A DNA stretch of 64,000 nt from Sordaria brevicollis (GCA_033439795.1 JAUTDP010000003.1:1922001-1986000), one strand, 5' to 3'. Positions 1 through 13,700 are shown, numbered from the stretch's first letter. A program made the numbers and translations. The notes: generated by a model from the letters alone, not told the origin.

Positions 1-1224
1 TGACAGATGTGCAACCGTTGCAAAGAAAACAGACGCTATGACGACCAGCAAACTGGAATGACTATATAGAGGCAGTTGGTCCAAGATTCAAGCAGCCGGG
101 CGGGGGAAAAGTGCATAAAAAGAGGGACTCTTCCCCATCAGTCCTGCCCATCTAAGAGCACAAGTTGGTTGAGATTTATCCCATCTATATAGTTCGCGAG
201 GTCTCTATTTCTTATAACAACCCTTGATGCTTCTAAGTCCTCCTTCTTCACCATAAGCGATGTACATGACGACACAGACACCAAGTACCAAGAAGAGTCA
301 AAGACAAAAGCAGACCTGCAAACATGGACGCCGCATATCACCCACCACGTGGCCGACACTCATACTACATGCAGTCCCGCGAACAAAGCACATGCAGCAA
401 CAGGTATAAGACTAAATATAGACACTCACGGGCCACACTCGCATTACCAACGTCCACAATAAAGAAACAATGCCGACATCCGCATGGAGTAGAGGTACCA
501 CGGGTTCCCAACAGAGTTCCGCCGTCCAGTCGGTACCACCCGCAACGAATGCATTGCATACACATACATGCCCACAACCACCTGGCAACCCTATATGGCG
601 TCTTGCTCACCGGAACGCGACACTGAAACCAGAAACCGGATAACTGGCTCGTACGCACTGAAGGCGATTGCTCAAGTTCGGTAACTTCGGTTCGAGATGA
701 TGCAAGAGATCACTTCACTCGTGTACAACGAGGTGAAGGTCCGGACAAGAGACGAGAGGAACCTCAACTCTAAACGACGGCTGGTCTCATCCCCAGGTAC
801 TACCAGACTAGTAGGCACAGGAAGTGCCGCGACAACCTGGAGGCGCCACCGCCAGCATCGCGACTGCAGCATGCCCATGGCGGAGATGAGCCCACCGCCG
901 ACGCGGACCAGTGCACCGCGGGTGCCGTATATACCATGCCATGATTCAAACCCTCGGGAGCTGCTGGCGTACTAGCGATAGTAGAGATGGACGAGACGAC
1001 AAGTTCGCCAGGGACAAGAGCTGCTGGAAACACGGGCAGAGTGGAAGCTTCCCGACCGGACTCCCATCCTGTGATCATACAACAACCCCAATAAAGGTGG
1101 GATCTTCTACTACATCCTCCTCCATTGGCACCTATGGTCCTACCAAACTTCGTCTCGCGCGAGATGAGAAGGCCTCGTGCATCGGCGGCCCGCTTCGGAC
1201 GTGAGAAGAAGGCGGTTGAGAACT
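1..1224. other. Left flank, no supported gene
   Basis: I see no convincing gene here. The open frames are short, overlap on both strands and show no recognisable motif. Base composition is mixed, unlike the AT-rich block that begins after 2640, so this stretch has not been heavily mutated by RIP. It may hold decayed sequence upstream of the broken family copy that follows. Confidence 0.5.
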
Positions 1225-1486
1225 TCCACCCAATCTCTTCCTAATAACAGGATCGTCTGGGCTGAGAATTGGGCCCAGCGGTTCCTCAGAGGTCTCAATG
1301 AGCCGTGTACAAGGGACCGAGAAGGTTGTTCGGGAGGAGTGCGCCTGCCTGGGCTTTTATTTCGCCATCATCCGGGCCGGTGTCCACAGCGAGACCAATC
1401 AATACGCCGCCAACGGCACCATACTAACATACTACCACGAGAAGACGGGCTGGACCGAGAATCCTATGGCGGAAGACGATATATAG
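1225..1486 (+). pseudogene. Broken copy of the three-histidine family (left of retroelement)
   Basis: This is a decayed member of the local family whose intact members start at 35995, 46490 and 49712. One frame reads NNRIVWAENWAQR. A second frame, from 1298, reads MSRVQGTEKVVREECA and then IIRAGVHSETNQY, which follows the 49712 gene almost residue for residue. The two parts are in different frames, so at least one indel separates them. A stop falls just after the EDD that precedes the conserved PHITV block, so the second and third histidines are lost. No start codon in a sensible position is visible. Its value is positional: it places the family on both sides of the 28-kb retroelement island, on the same strand. 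Homology to the family is clear; loss of function is inferred from the frameshift and truncation. Confidence 0.8.
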
Positions 1487-2350
1487 AACTAGAACCCTGA
1501 GCAAAGAGTTACCTCTAGGCATTGTCCGCCATCAAGCCGGAGCCGTAGCAGAGCTCGCTCCGTCATCCAATCTGTTCGTTGGTTGCCAAGGTCAACGTAC
1601 ATGGGCAATGAGCCGGTGTCCGGCCTGTCCAGGATGTATCAGACATCAACGGCCAGATACTATAGAGCTCATCACAAAAGCATGATACCTCATTCTCACG
1701 CTTCCGCCCTCAACAAGGGAGGCACGGCCGAGAATGGCCATTGCAGAGGATGCAAATCACTGCATCCCCGCAGGGCACCAAATAAGCCCTGCTGGGAATG
1801 CTATTGCAAGGGCCGTCCTCGAGGGACGGCGTCTGCACCGGCTGTCCAATGACTTAACCGGCCACCCTTCGAGCGTCCAGAGTACGTGACGCCATATTCC
1901 GGCAAGAAGAAGTCTCCGAGGTTTAAAACCTTTGGTCGATGACGAGCCCACTGACAGCGACGGGGCTTTGCAGAATACCTCAAGTACCCCTTGATCTGTT
2001 CATGATTAGCAGAACTCCAAAAGAACAGGAGGCTGGAGGCGGCGTCGCAGGCCGGCATGATGGACCGAAGGGCTCACCTTGACCAGAGCCCGAACCTTAC
2101 AGAGATCGCGGTCGAGTAAACCCTCCTACCCCGACCCGGACCACTCCCTCCCCTATTCCATCATTACTCCCCTGTATTCAGGGACAGGCGGGGCGAGTCG
2201 TAAACACCACCCAGACTCGACCTTGACTAGGCGACTATCCAGAGTACGACCCGGATTTCCATCAGCTCCCACCCGTCTCGAGGCCGTACTTCGAATTCGC
2301 AAGGAAAGATCCGCAAGCCTTCTAAGATCTTGTTGGAGGCACGTGCACGC
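1487..2350. other. Intergenic, no supported gene
   Basis: No recognisable gene. Overlapping open frames occur on both strands, but none has a motif or a clear coding pattern. The stretch ends exactly at the target site (CTGTG, 2351-2355) of the outer retrotransposon. Confidence 0.5.
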
Positions 2351-2355
2351 CTGTG
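2351..2355. repeat. Target-site duplication CTGTG of outer element (mate 30330-30334)
   Basis: CTGTG lies immediately before the 5' LTR and again immediately after the 3' LTR at 30330-30334. A perfect 5-bp direct repeat outside TG...CA ends shows that everything between is one insertion unit. Confidence 0.9.
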
Positions 2356-2637
2356 TGTTACGATCCAATCATGTATAGTAGTTAGTTAACCAATCAGAAG
2401 CAGAGCCGCAGGCGCCGCATGGCGGCGCCGGGCGGCGCCCTTCTCGACGGCCGCATGGCCGCTCCAGCGGCGCGGCGGCCACCGGGCTGAAGACCAATAT
2501 ATAAGAAGGCCTCCCGGCCTTCGTTATACAGGTTCTTCAGCAAGCAATAGCTTCTACAACCGATCAATACCTTTTGGCTACTACTACTGTTGTTCTATCC
2601 CAGCGATATACTCCTATGTTTATAACGGTTCGTTACA
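2356..2637 (+). repeat. 5' LTR of outer element
   Basis: This 282-bp copy starts TGTTACGATC and ends GGTTCGTTACA. It has a GC-rich core (about 2400-2490) made of repeated GGCGGCGCC-like words with few CpA sites, so RIP had little to act on. A TATATAAG box lies at 2498-2505. Against the 3' copy I count about 20 differences, all but one of them transitions. Confidence 0.92.
2498..2505 (+). promoter_or_regulatory. LTR TATA box
   Basis: TATATAAG follows the GC-rich core of the 5' LTR and precedes a short palindromic GGCCTCCCGGCC stretch. The same box is at 30190-30197 in the 3' LTR. Its position suits the retroelement promoter at the U3/R boundary. Assignment is by position and sequence only. 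Confidence 0.55.
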
Positions 2638-3813
2638 CGTTACTTACTCATTAATTTGCACACTAGTATTCTAGGATTTGCTACTACACCCAAATTTCCA
2701 AATCTTTCAAATTTCCTCAACCTACTATTAACCTAATACTATTACTATATTTGGAAATTCTATTAGATATCCCGCCGGAGGATCCGCTAGAATTAGTCTC
2801 CCGGATACCGCTATTAAAGGCCCTAGTATTAGCGCCGAGTTTATAATTAGTATTAAAGATAATAATAGCCGTAAGGTTAACGCTATTAAACTTCGTCGCT
2901 ATAATAAAGGTATTAACGAAGATATCCCCGTAATTACCGAAACTATTACTTCGGTTAAATTTCGTAAAATTATTAATAAATTTAATTCGAGGCTCGTCGC
3001 CTTCAATTTTATTTATACCAATTCTGAAGCGGAATAAATAACCTCTATCGCTACCCTATATACGAAAATTAAATTTAACCTTCCCCCTAAATTCGACGGT
3101 ATTAAACGTAAAGACCTTTAAGGCTTTTTAATTTAAATTCGTTCTAACCTATAGGTCTTTAGAATTACCGACCCTACCTAATAAATCTTTTACGTTATAT
3201 TATTCTTTATTAGTAAAATTCTCGAATAATTTTAATTTATTTAAATTAATTTCTTTAATAATATTCCCGCCGATATATATCGAAAGACCGTCCAAATCTT
3301 TACCGACTTCGTTTATTTCGAAATTATTATCGATTAGGTCTTCGGATTAACCGATAAAGTCCGTTAAACCGAAATTAAATTTAACGAATTCCATTAAATT
3401 AAATCCACTTCCGTTTACGTTACCGAATTTAAATAATTCGCCTTCTATATCGATTAGAATAAAGAAGGATTTAAATATTAATTTTATTACGGATTTAAAA
3501 ACGATATAAAAAATAAATTTATTAAAGTCGATTATAAATTTAGGAATTTTAACGAATATATTAACGACGTAATCGTTATTAATAATCGTTTATTCGAGTG
3601 TAAATATAAAAAGGGATACGGAAATAGCCGTTTTAAAATTAATATTAATTATTATTATTATCGAAGTAATAGTAATAACCCTAAAATACGTAATATTGCG
3701 TATAGTATTTATCCGGGCCCTATAGATATTAACGTTATCGATAAATATAAGAACGGTAGCTTTAATAAAGATAAGAAGTATTTTAAATACGATAAATTGG
3801 GATATTTCGCTAA
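2638..3813 (+). pseudogene. Outer element leader and gag relic (first part, into the zinc knuckle)
   Basis: From about 2760 a plus-strand frame can be followed, interrupted only by TAA/TAG stops of the kind RIP makes from Gln/Trp codons. Recognisable stretches include PPKFDGIKRKDL (about 3090), FRITDPT and NNIPADIYRKTVQIF, typical of a chromovirus gag capsid region. The frame ends in a decayed zinc knuckle, YFKYDKLGYFA, where Tyr replaces the Cys and His expected of CX2CX4HX4C. The knuckle is cut by nested element 1 at its target site GCTAA (3809-3813), and the frame resumes at 10725. No primer-binding site could be assigned just after the LTR because of mutation. Confidence 0.8.
3809..3813. 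repeat. Target-site duplication GCTAA of nested element 1 (mate 10725-10729)
   Basis: GCTAA occurs directly before the left LTR (TGTCACGGCA) and directly after the right LTR (CCGTTATA). Taking one copy out restores the gag frame of the outer element. Confidence 0.92.
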
Positions 3814-4105
3814 TGTCACGGCAAAAAGGAAGAGCTTGTGATAAAACAACAATAATCCTTAATTGATAGAAAATCGTAAAATGAAGAAAAAAGGAAAATT
3901 AATCGTACAAGAATAGAAGCGTAGGCGGAAAGATATAGGCCCTACGTTCTATAGAGTAAATGGGTTGTATAGGTAAATGGTTATACAGCGTTCGCTAGTA
4001 TAAATAAGTAACTTGCAATAGCAAATCCCTAATTTACCTAATTCTTTAAATAACTTTATGATATATAATAAATTAAGTGATTAGCGGGTAAACTATACCG
4101 TTATA
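3814..4105 (-). repeat. Left LTR of nested element 1 (3' LTR in element orientation)
   Basis: This 292-bp copy starts TGTCACGGCA and ends CCGTTATA on the plus strand, with imperfect inverted termini. Its left (outward) end keeps many C residues, whereas the inward end is mutated. The right LTR shows the mirror-image pattern. Confidence 0.9.
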
Positions 4106-7100
4106 TTACCCCCTCCTTTAAAAAGATTTACTTCGAATTTTTCGAAAATGTAATTACTTCCTCTTTTTTAACCTTTTATTATTTATTTAAATTAGTAAAT
4201 TATCCTCCTTATACTTTAATACTTCTTCTTTTTGTATTGCCGCTATAATTTAATTTTATAATTTCCGAGGGGGTTCGGCCGCCTTTAAATATTCTTTATA
4301 GTATTCTTTTAATTTGGTTATTATATTTTTAAAATTATTAGTAGGATATTATTCCGGGTTTAAATCCTAACCGGTCTATTTCATTTAATAAAATAATTTA
4401 TTTTAATTTACTTTTAAAGTTGTAATTTCCTTTATTTTGTATTCTTCGTTTTTAAATATAATTTCCCCTAGCGGGTTTTTTAATATTTATTTTAATAATA
4501 GGTTATTTAAAAATTTCCTTAATTTATTTAGCGGGAATTAATTAAATATCTTCTACGAAGAAAATAATTATATTAAGAAAGTACTATTCTTCTTACTTAT
4601 AATAGGAAAATATTATTTTATTAATAAAAAATCCAATTTATTGTTCGGATGGTCGGTCGATTAATTCTTTTTAATAATAAAGATTCGATCTCCTACGTCG
4701 AAGTCCAGCTTATAACGTTTTTTATTTGTTTAAATAGCCTATTTCCGTTATATTACTTCGATATACTTCTTAACGTAATTTACGTATTTTTGAATTTTCT
4801 TAACGGTATTTCGAATATTTTATCGGTTTAAGCGTTCTATAGAAGGCGTACCTTTTAAATTTATTATTGCCTTTTAATTTGAAAAGGTAAGTATTGGGAA
4901 TTTAAATAAGATTTTATAGGGTTAGAAGCCCGTATTATCCTATAGTAAATTATTTTATATATAGTTTAAGGCCGGGATTATTTTTGACTAATTATTTTAA
5001 TTATAGTTAATATATAATTATAATTTTTAATCGATTTATTTGTAGAGGTTTTCGATTTAATTTGAAGTTTATAAATATCCGGTTGAAATTAACGACTATT
5101 TAGTCCCGATTAAAGAAGTTAATTCTTATAAAAAGTCTAATTTAAATTACGGTCCTTTATTATTAATAAATTTTTTAAGTGGATTAAAAATACGGAATAG
5201 CCCTTTATAATATAATTTATAAACTTCTTTACCCGTAATTATCGATTTATAAGGAAATAATTAAATAGTTTTTAATAGGGGATCGATTATATTTATTAAA
5301 TTATTGTAATTATATTTATTTATAAATATTTTTTTAAAATTTATTATTAGACGGTTCTAAATCCTTTTAAATACTTTAATATTTTAGAACATCCTTAATA
5401 TTTTATTTCGAGGGTATTTTAAAGTATGGTAAATTGTACAATTAATTATATAACGATTTACGTTTTTTATTAAGCCGGGTTATTAATACCGAATTATTAC
5501 CAATTTCCGTATTTTATTCCTTCTAAAGTGGGTTATTATTAATATATTATAGTAATCCTAAATTGCTCGGGTTCTTAATATTCCTTTCGGGATTACGAAG
5601 CGGCCGCGAAATAATAATAATTATTTTTATAATATCGTAAAGTTTAATTCTCTTTACTAAGCCTTCTTTCGATACTCTTTTAATAAAATATCTATTTTAT
5701 TAATTTCTAGTAATTAATAAATAAATTTATAACCGATTATTATTTTAAGGATATTTATTATATTTAATATATAAATACGAATTGTATCTTCCCCCTCCCC
5801 TATAAGTTTAAAGAGGCGTATAGTCCGTTATAATTCCTTCCTTTCCTTCTAATCTTTAATATCCTTAAATTTCCGAAATAAAGCGTTAATTACGGCGTTA
5901 TTTTTACCGGGTCGGTAAGTAATTAAAAAATTGTATTGCAATAATAATTATATTTATATTATTTATTTCGCATTTAATAAATATTTAATATTAAAGTATT
6001 TTAATACCTCGTAATCTATAATAATTATAAAAGGTTCAATCTATTAAAGTTTAATAAATTCCGAGCGTTAATATATTAACGCTTTTATTACAATTAATAT
6101 TTCCTTATCGTATATCGGGTAATTATATTCTATTCCTTATATTATTTCTAAAAAATAAGCAATAGGGTACTACCTATCCTCGTACTTTTAAAATAAAACG
6201 TTAATTAATACCCCGTTTAATATATCCGTCTTTAATTTTATTTCCCTCCTAAAATCGAAGTAGGCGAATATTAATACGTCGATTAAATATTATTTTAAGG
6301 TATTAAACGTTATTTAATATTCCCTTATTTAATTAAACGCTTCCCCTTTTTTTATTAACGTTATTAATAGCTTCGAAATCCTCTTATATTCTTTTATAAA
6401 TTTACGGTAGAAATTATAAAAGCCTAAGAACGATTATACGCTTTTAACCGTTAATAATTCTTTTTATTCTTTAATTATTTAAATCTTCGCTAAATTTACT
6501 AAAATCCTATTAATACCGATAATAAACCTTAGAAACTTCGTTTTAATAACGTAGAATTCGTATTTATTTAAATTAGCCTATAGCCCGGCTTAATAGAACC
6601 TTTCTAATATTTTCTTTACGTAAATCTCGTATTCTTTTTCGTTATTAAAATAAATTAGAATATTATCGATATAAATATTATAAAAATCGTCCAAATATTT
6701 TATTAAAGCGTTATTAATATATTTTTAAAACGTTAATAGTTTATTAATTAATCCGAAAGGTAATATTTTATATTTATAAACTTTATACCGAATACGAAAG
6801 GTTATAAGCTCTTTATTGTTTAAATATATACGGATATAATAAAAGGTTTACCGGATATCGATTTTAATAAAAATTTTCGCTCTAATTATTCGGGTTAACA
6901 TTTTTTCGATAAGAGGTAGTAAATAGCGGTCTTTCCGGGTAATTTTATTTAATTTCCGATAATTTATATAAAAGTAGAATTTTCTATTAACTTTAAATAT
7001 AAAGAGAATAAAGGTAGCCTATAGCGTGGAATTACTCTTAATAAACCTTTTATTTAAATTCTTTATAATATATAATCGATATATTTTTAATTCGTCCGTA

Positions 7101-10100
7101 TTTATTTTATATAATAAGTTATAATTTAAATTTTTAAAATTAATTCCCTTTTATAATTAAATATAATAATTATTATTCCTTAATTCTAGTAACGTATTTA
7201 ACCGTCGTTTATTAAAGATATCCTTATAATTATAGTAACGAATAGGAATCCGTTATAGAATTTATTCCTATTCCTCTAAATTTAGGTTATTAAAATATTC
7301 TTAATCCTTGCGTTCTTTAATAAAGCGATCGATTTCGTATAAATTTATTACTCCTAGGTATTCTTTTTTTACTATTTATATAAGGGTTATAGAATTAATA
7401 ATAATTATATCGGGTATTTACTCTTTATATTACGCGGCTCCCCTTTTTTATTTAAAATAATTTTAATCGTTTTTTTTTATACTATTATTAAAGTTTTCTC
7501 CTTATAATTATTCTTTAAAGTATTTTAAGTCTTTTTTAAAATCTCTTTTTTATTCTTTTAATACTTTTATTAACGCTTTCTTTAATTCTATTAATAGTAA
7601 TAAAAATTCGTTTTATAAAATTTATTTTATAGAATTTTATATTTTTTTAATAAAATCGGTTATCTTTTTATCGGTTATAATTTTCTAAAGAATATTAATT
7701 ATTAAGCGTATTATTTATTTAATTAAAGGTAAAAGTTATAGAATATTTTCGAATTCTTAAATTCGGCGATATATTACGGCCCCGTTACGCTTTTATTTAT
7801 CCTCTTTTTTTATAAATTATTCTCTACGAATAACGTCCTCCTAATATTTTGGATTAATAAATTAATTTTCCTTATCTTCGATATAAATATTTTTTATTTA
7901 ATTAGGGTTTATCGGCTAATCGTCGCTAAATAATAATCTTTTACGTAAATAATCGATTATTACATTATAATATTCGAATTAAATATAACCGATTATTATA
8001 TTATAGTAAATATTAGTAATAATTAATTATTTATTATAAGCGGTGCGGTTTTATATTATAACGTTCGCTTTAAGTACGGTAGTAATCTTTTTACTATTTT
8101 CTTCCGTAAAGAGTCTTTTTATATTAATAGGGTCGAAATCGTTCTTTACTTCGAATCCTAAAAGGCGTTATAAGCGATTTATAATCTTTTAATTAATTAA
8201 AATATACGTAATTACTCCCGAATTTATAATAATTTTTTTAATAATAATAATAATTTTATTATTATTTATAAAAGCGGATATAATAAAAGAGTTTCCTCTT
8301 AAATAATTATATAGGAAATCTTTCTTCGCGCTATTAAATACTTTTTTTTATTTTTATTATATAAATTTCCTTAAACGGGAATTTATTTTATTTAAGGCGT
8401 TTAATTTTTTAATTTATTTTTTTCTTTACTTTTATCCTTCTTTTTATTTTTAATTCTATAATAGGTATATATAAATTAAAAGTAGGTATAGTAATTAGTT
8501 ACGGTTATAGGGCGTCTATTCGAATTAGGTTTTTTAGGATAATTTTTGGTGCGATATTTTTATTCCTTATAAGTAAAGTATATTTTTTTACGGAATATAT
8601 TATCGATCTTTTCTTTAATTAAATTTCGGTTATTATTATTAATATTAAAATTACCTCTAATCGAAGAAGAGCTTTTTCCTTTACTAGTATTATTATAATT
8701 ATTTCTATTATTATTTCTACGATTATAATTATTTAAATTAGAAAATAAAATAATAATAATTTGCTTAATTGCTTTTTATATATAAATAATTTATTTAATA
8801 ATCTTTATATATTTATTAAAATCGACCGTATTTAAAATAGCGTATAAGGTTATATTAACCTAGAAGTTTATAAATAAACGATAGTAAAAGGCTTCTTTCT
8901 AATTAAATTGGGGGATTTAGTATTCGTTAACGAAACGAATAAATTTGTTTTTAAAAATATAGAAATTATCTTAATATATACGGAATTTTTCGAATTCTTC
9001 AATCGTTTAACGAATTACGTTAGGGTTATTATATTAATATTTTAAATAGGTTATTAAAGCTTTAGAAGAATAAATTTAATTTGGGTAGGTATTGCGTAGG
9101 TAAAGTTAAAAATCCTTAGCGGTATAGCCGGTTAAGCGGTTTTTAATATAAATTTATTTAATTTCGTTATTAATAAAGTAATTAAAATTAACCTTTAATT
9201 TATTGAATATAATATAGTACTAAACTTTAAAGGTAATAATATTTTTATTTTTATTAGTATAGAAGATAGGGGGGTTTAAAATTTTAAAAGATTTTCCATT
9301 GGTAATAAAAATAGAGGTATTTTCCGGGGTTGCGCTATAATATATTAAATTACGAATAATATTAGCGATTATTTAATTTAGAATTTAAATTTCTTTATTT
9401 TTAATTATAATAGTAATTATTAAATTTTTTATTATTTCCTTATTGGAATTAATAGGTTTTTTACTTTATTAATAGTTATTATCGTTATAATCGGATTTAA
9501 AATCGGAAATATCGAAATCGGGAATAATATTTTAAGTAATAAAGGCGCGATATTTAATTCGGTTAGCTTTATAAATAGCCGCGTTAATACCTTTAAAGTA
9601 GTACTAGGTGCCTTCGTCGTTATTTTCGATAATAATTTAAAAATACGCTTTTTTTTTCTACTTTTTAAGTTTATAATATATACTTTTAAAATATTAAATT
9701 TAATTATTTAAATTTATTATAATTTTATTAAAATAATAAACGATAATATAGAATTCTTCGGATTATTTTTTATAAGCGAGTATAATAACGATACGGGCCT
9801 TTATTTTTTTAAATATAGCGTTAGGATTTTTCTTAATTTCGGCGATAAAATCTTCGATTCCTATTAAATTTTTATATCCCTTAGGTTACGGATTTTTATA
9901 TTAAAATAAGAGGTCGAACGGAAAGTAGGGTCCTTTCTTACTAAAAGTATAGCGAATAGTAATATTTTTAATTTTATTTTCTAAATCTTTTTCAATATAT
10001 TCTTTTATATTAAAAAAGTATTAAATTTTAATTTCGGGAATTATATAAACGTCGTAATATTTAAAAATAATAGCGTCGGGGTTATTAATTTCCTTAACGG

Positions 10101-10432
10101 TATTTTAAACTTTTTAGGCCGTAGAAATACGACGGTTATCGATAAATTTGCGATTTAAACGGGTTTTCGCAATAGGGGTCTCTTTTTAATTTAATTTAAC
10201 TAATTCGAAATCGATTTTATTAGCGGCTTACGCCTTTAATTTAGCCGCTTCCTCTTAATCGCGCATTATTATTCGTTCGGTATTTTAATTATTTCGTATA
10301 GGTTGTAGTCGTATAATTATTTAAATAGGGTGCGGGGGATTATTATATTGCGCGTAATTAATTATAATCTTTTTTATTCTAAAGTAGAATATTTTATATC
10401 GTTTCCGATAAGTATTAATTTAATTTTACGAT
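4106..10432 (-). pseudogene. Internal gag-pol relic of nested element 1
   Basis: No open reading frame of useful length survives. On the minus strand, from right to left, the order is gag-like sequence (about 10300-9000), protease/RT (about 7900-6400, YxDD relic at 6662-6673), RNase H, integrase (about 5900-4700) and a chromodomain-like tail (4266-4480). Short open frames here, such as one at 4649-4831 on the plus strand, are chance products of AT-rich sequence. Domain limits other than the RT motif and the tail are approximate. Confidence 0.75.
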
Positions 10433-10724
10433 TATTACAGTAAAAAAGAAAAGTTTATAATAAAATAATAATAATCTTTAATTAATAAAAAATTGTAAAA
10501 TGAAGAAAAAAGGAAAATTAATCGTATAAGAATGGAAGTGTGGGCGGAAAGATATAGGCCTTGCGTTCTATAGAGTAAATAGGTTGTGTAGGTGAATGGT
10601 TGTATAGCGTTCGTTAGTATAAATAAGTAATTTGTAATAGCAAATCCCTAGTTTACTTAGTTCCCTAAGTAATTTGGTGATATGTGACAAGTTAGGTGAC
10701 CAGCGGGTGAGCCGTGCCGTTATA
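10433..10724 (-). repeat. Right LTR of nested element 1 (5' LTR in element orientation)
   Basis: This copy is 292 bp, the same length as the left one. It begins TATTACAGTA, the RIP-altered counterpart of TGTCACGGCA, and ends GTGCCGTTATA. Here the outward (right) end is the better preserved. Confidence 0.9.
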
Positions 10725-13700
10725 GCTAAGGATTATTATAACGGAGGAAATAAGCGCTTAAGTAAATAGAAATTAATTTTAATTTATTTTATTAATTCGG
10801 TTAATAAAGGTAAAGGTAAGAGTAAAGAAATTAATAATATCGAAGTCGATTATAACTTTACTAATATTTTAGCCTCCTTTATTAACAATAAAGAATTTCA
10901 ATATATTTATATAATCGATTATAAAAATAAATTAATTAACGATTATATACTTATTGAAGAATACGATTAATACGAATAATATTAATATAAATTCGATAGC
11001 GAAAGTAATAATAAGGATTATATCCGCGGTAATGAAATTTATATTTACGAATTTAATAAAGAAAATATCGCTCTTCGATTCCGTAATTATTTTATACTAT
11101 TTTCGTTACGAAATATATACGATTTCGATATACGCAACGAATAATTATTCGCGACTATTTCGAATAAGGAATACGATATTTATACCGATATATTCGATAT
11201 AATAGTATTAACCTTTAATATTAATATTAACGATTAAATCGATTACGAAGAATAATTCTAAAAGGAATTCGAAAAATTTTAAACTTTAATTAAAGAATAT
11301 TATATTAAGGAAATCGAACGTTAAGAATAATAGAAAGTATATAATTATTATAAGCGTTATTTCTATTAACGAGATTACTAATTTTATAAAAACGCTTTTA
11401 GTAATTTACGTAAAATATTTGAAGAATTACTTACCTTCTTCCAATTTGCCCTATAAGGATTTAAAAGAAGGTATCGTTAAAAATGTAAATAGGCTATATT
11501 TAATTTCGATAATAAATATAATAAATAATTGGGTATAAAATATTATATTAGCCTTATCGAAGAAGAATTTTATTTAGGGATTTACCCCTTTAGGCCTATA
11601 TTATAATTTATTAAAGTAATTACCTTCGAAGTAGATATTTACGTCGTATACGATTAATTATAGGAATTATAGGCGGGTAATTATTTTTAGATTTACCCTA
11701 ATTACTTAGCTTATAAATAAATTATATAAATATATTATTTGTATAATATATACCCTTAGTATTTATTATATAAAATAGAATACGATTATTTTCCCTAACG
11801 TATTTAGGAAAATAATATACCGGTAATAATCCGAAGCGTTTATTATAAGGATTTTATATTTATATAGGAAGTTAGACCGTCGAAGGATTGTAAAGGCGGC
11901 GGTAAATTATTAAAATTATTATTTAAAAAGGGCTATAATAAACGGGAATATTTCGATAACTTTTATACCCGGTATTAAGAGTATATTAAAATCGATTATA
12001 TTATTTATATAGCCGATAAAGTTAAATAATAGTATACTTAATAAATTTTACGCGAAGAACGGGAATACTTTTGTAATAAGGTTTAAGAAAAGGAAATTAT
12101 AATAATATTATCTTTAAATATTAGTACGGTTTATAGTAAGGTTTAAAAGAAATGCTGTAGTAATTGTAAAAGATAGGGAAATAATATTAATTCTTCGCAA
12201 AAGGATTGCGAATAATTACGTTAATATAAATTTTCGAAATAAATTACGATATTAATTCGATTTATTAAATTTAAATAAATTGGATAGAGCCGTTTAAAGG
12301 ATTAATAACGGTTATAATTAATTTAAAATTATTAATTAATTTTATTACCTTATAGACGGTGAATAATTGGAAAATCCCTTAATTCTATAAGAAAAGATTT
12401 TATTAAATATATATATTTAAAGGAAAGAGTCCGAATTACGAATAGGGGTAGGTATTTAAAGAGACAATACCTATAAAAGTTACTATCGATAATAATATAT
12501 AAGAAATCGTCTTCAATATTACCCCGATCGGTAAATATAATATTATATTAGGGAGACCTTAATTTAAGAAATATAACCCGGATATCGATTAGATTAATAG
12601 GATTATTAAACGACGATTTAAGGTACCCGCTAAATTAGTAATTAAAGAAATTTCAATTACTAATAAAAAGGGTTAATATCCTTCGTTATATAAAATTACG
12701 CTATTATTAAAATTATTAAAAATAATTATATTTATTAATAATTATTTAAAAGAAGTACCCTTATTAAAATTACTTTTTAAGAGAACCGATAGCGAGGACC
12801 GATTTAAGGACGTATTTATTTAATACCGAAGATATAAAATTTTTAAAATATCTTCTAAATATATATTACCGGAGTATAATCTATAGAACTACGAAATATT
12901 TTTAAAGGAAGGCGCTAAACCTAATTATTAGAAAATTTATTAATTAAATATTATTTAGATAAAAGTATTTAAGGAATATATTAACGAACGATTTAAATTA
13001 GGATATATTAGAGAATTATAATTATTATAGGGTTCCCTAATCCTTTTTATATTAAAGAAGGACGGAAAATTCCGATTTATTATTAATTACCGGCATTTTA
13101 ATAACGATATAATTAAAAATCGTTATTTATTACCGCTAATCTAAAATATAAAGGATCGATTTAGTAAAGTAAAAATATTTTCTAAATTCGATTTTACTTC
13201 GGCTTTCTCCCAAATTCGTATAAAAAAGGGAGAAGAAATTAAAATAATATTTAAAATACTATTAAGATATTATAAATATTATATAATATTATAGGGTTTT
13301 ATAAACGCCTTAATATTATTTTAAATTCGGATTAATAGTATATTTAAATAATTCGCGGGAGAATTTGTAATAATATATATCGATAATATTATTATATTTT
13401 TAAAAAACGAAGAAGAATATTAAAAGTATATTTATAAGGTATTAATAATTTTAGAAAAGGCCGGATTGTCCGTCAACCTTAAAAAGAGCGAATTCTATAA
13501 AGAATAAGTCGATTTCCTAAATTACCGCATTTCCCCCGGATAAATCCGTATAAATCCGGCTAAAATTAAAAATATTGCTAATTAATTAATATTAATTAAT
13601 ATAATAAGTATTCGAAAGTTCTTCGGCTTCGTTAATTTTTATCGACGATTTATTAAAAGGTTTAGAGGCATCGCTAAACTATTTAATAATTTAATAAAGA

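Larger units (their letters stand above)
3814..10724 (-). mobile_element. Nested element 1: Ty3/gypsy LTR retrotransposon with chromodomain-like tail, RIP-mutated
   Basis: This 6.9-kb element has 292-bp LTRs at both ends and a GCTAA duplication, and sits inside the outer element's gag zinc knuckle. It reads on the minus strand: the polypurine tract lies just inside the left LTR (4108-4120 on the plus strand reads taccccctccttt). Reading the minus strand, RT shows a decayed YxDD as YIDN at 6662-6673, followed by ILIYFNNEKEYEIYVKKILE and then AGL*ANLNKYEF. Near the 3' end of coding, about 4266-4480, is the tail EEYKIKEITTLKVN with later PE*YPTNNFKN. That matches the chromo-like tail common in fungal gypsy elements. 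Gag lies toward 9000-10300. All frames are full of RIP stops. Confidence 0.9.

Noticed and set aside
4649..4831. Short hydrophobic ORFs in the AT-rich block (4649-4831, 10954-11202, 16512-16754, 24926-25250, 29387-29671)
   Set aside because: They lie within RIP-mutated element DNA or LTRs, consist of Ile/Phe/Leu-rich translation of AT-rich sequence and lack domains.
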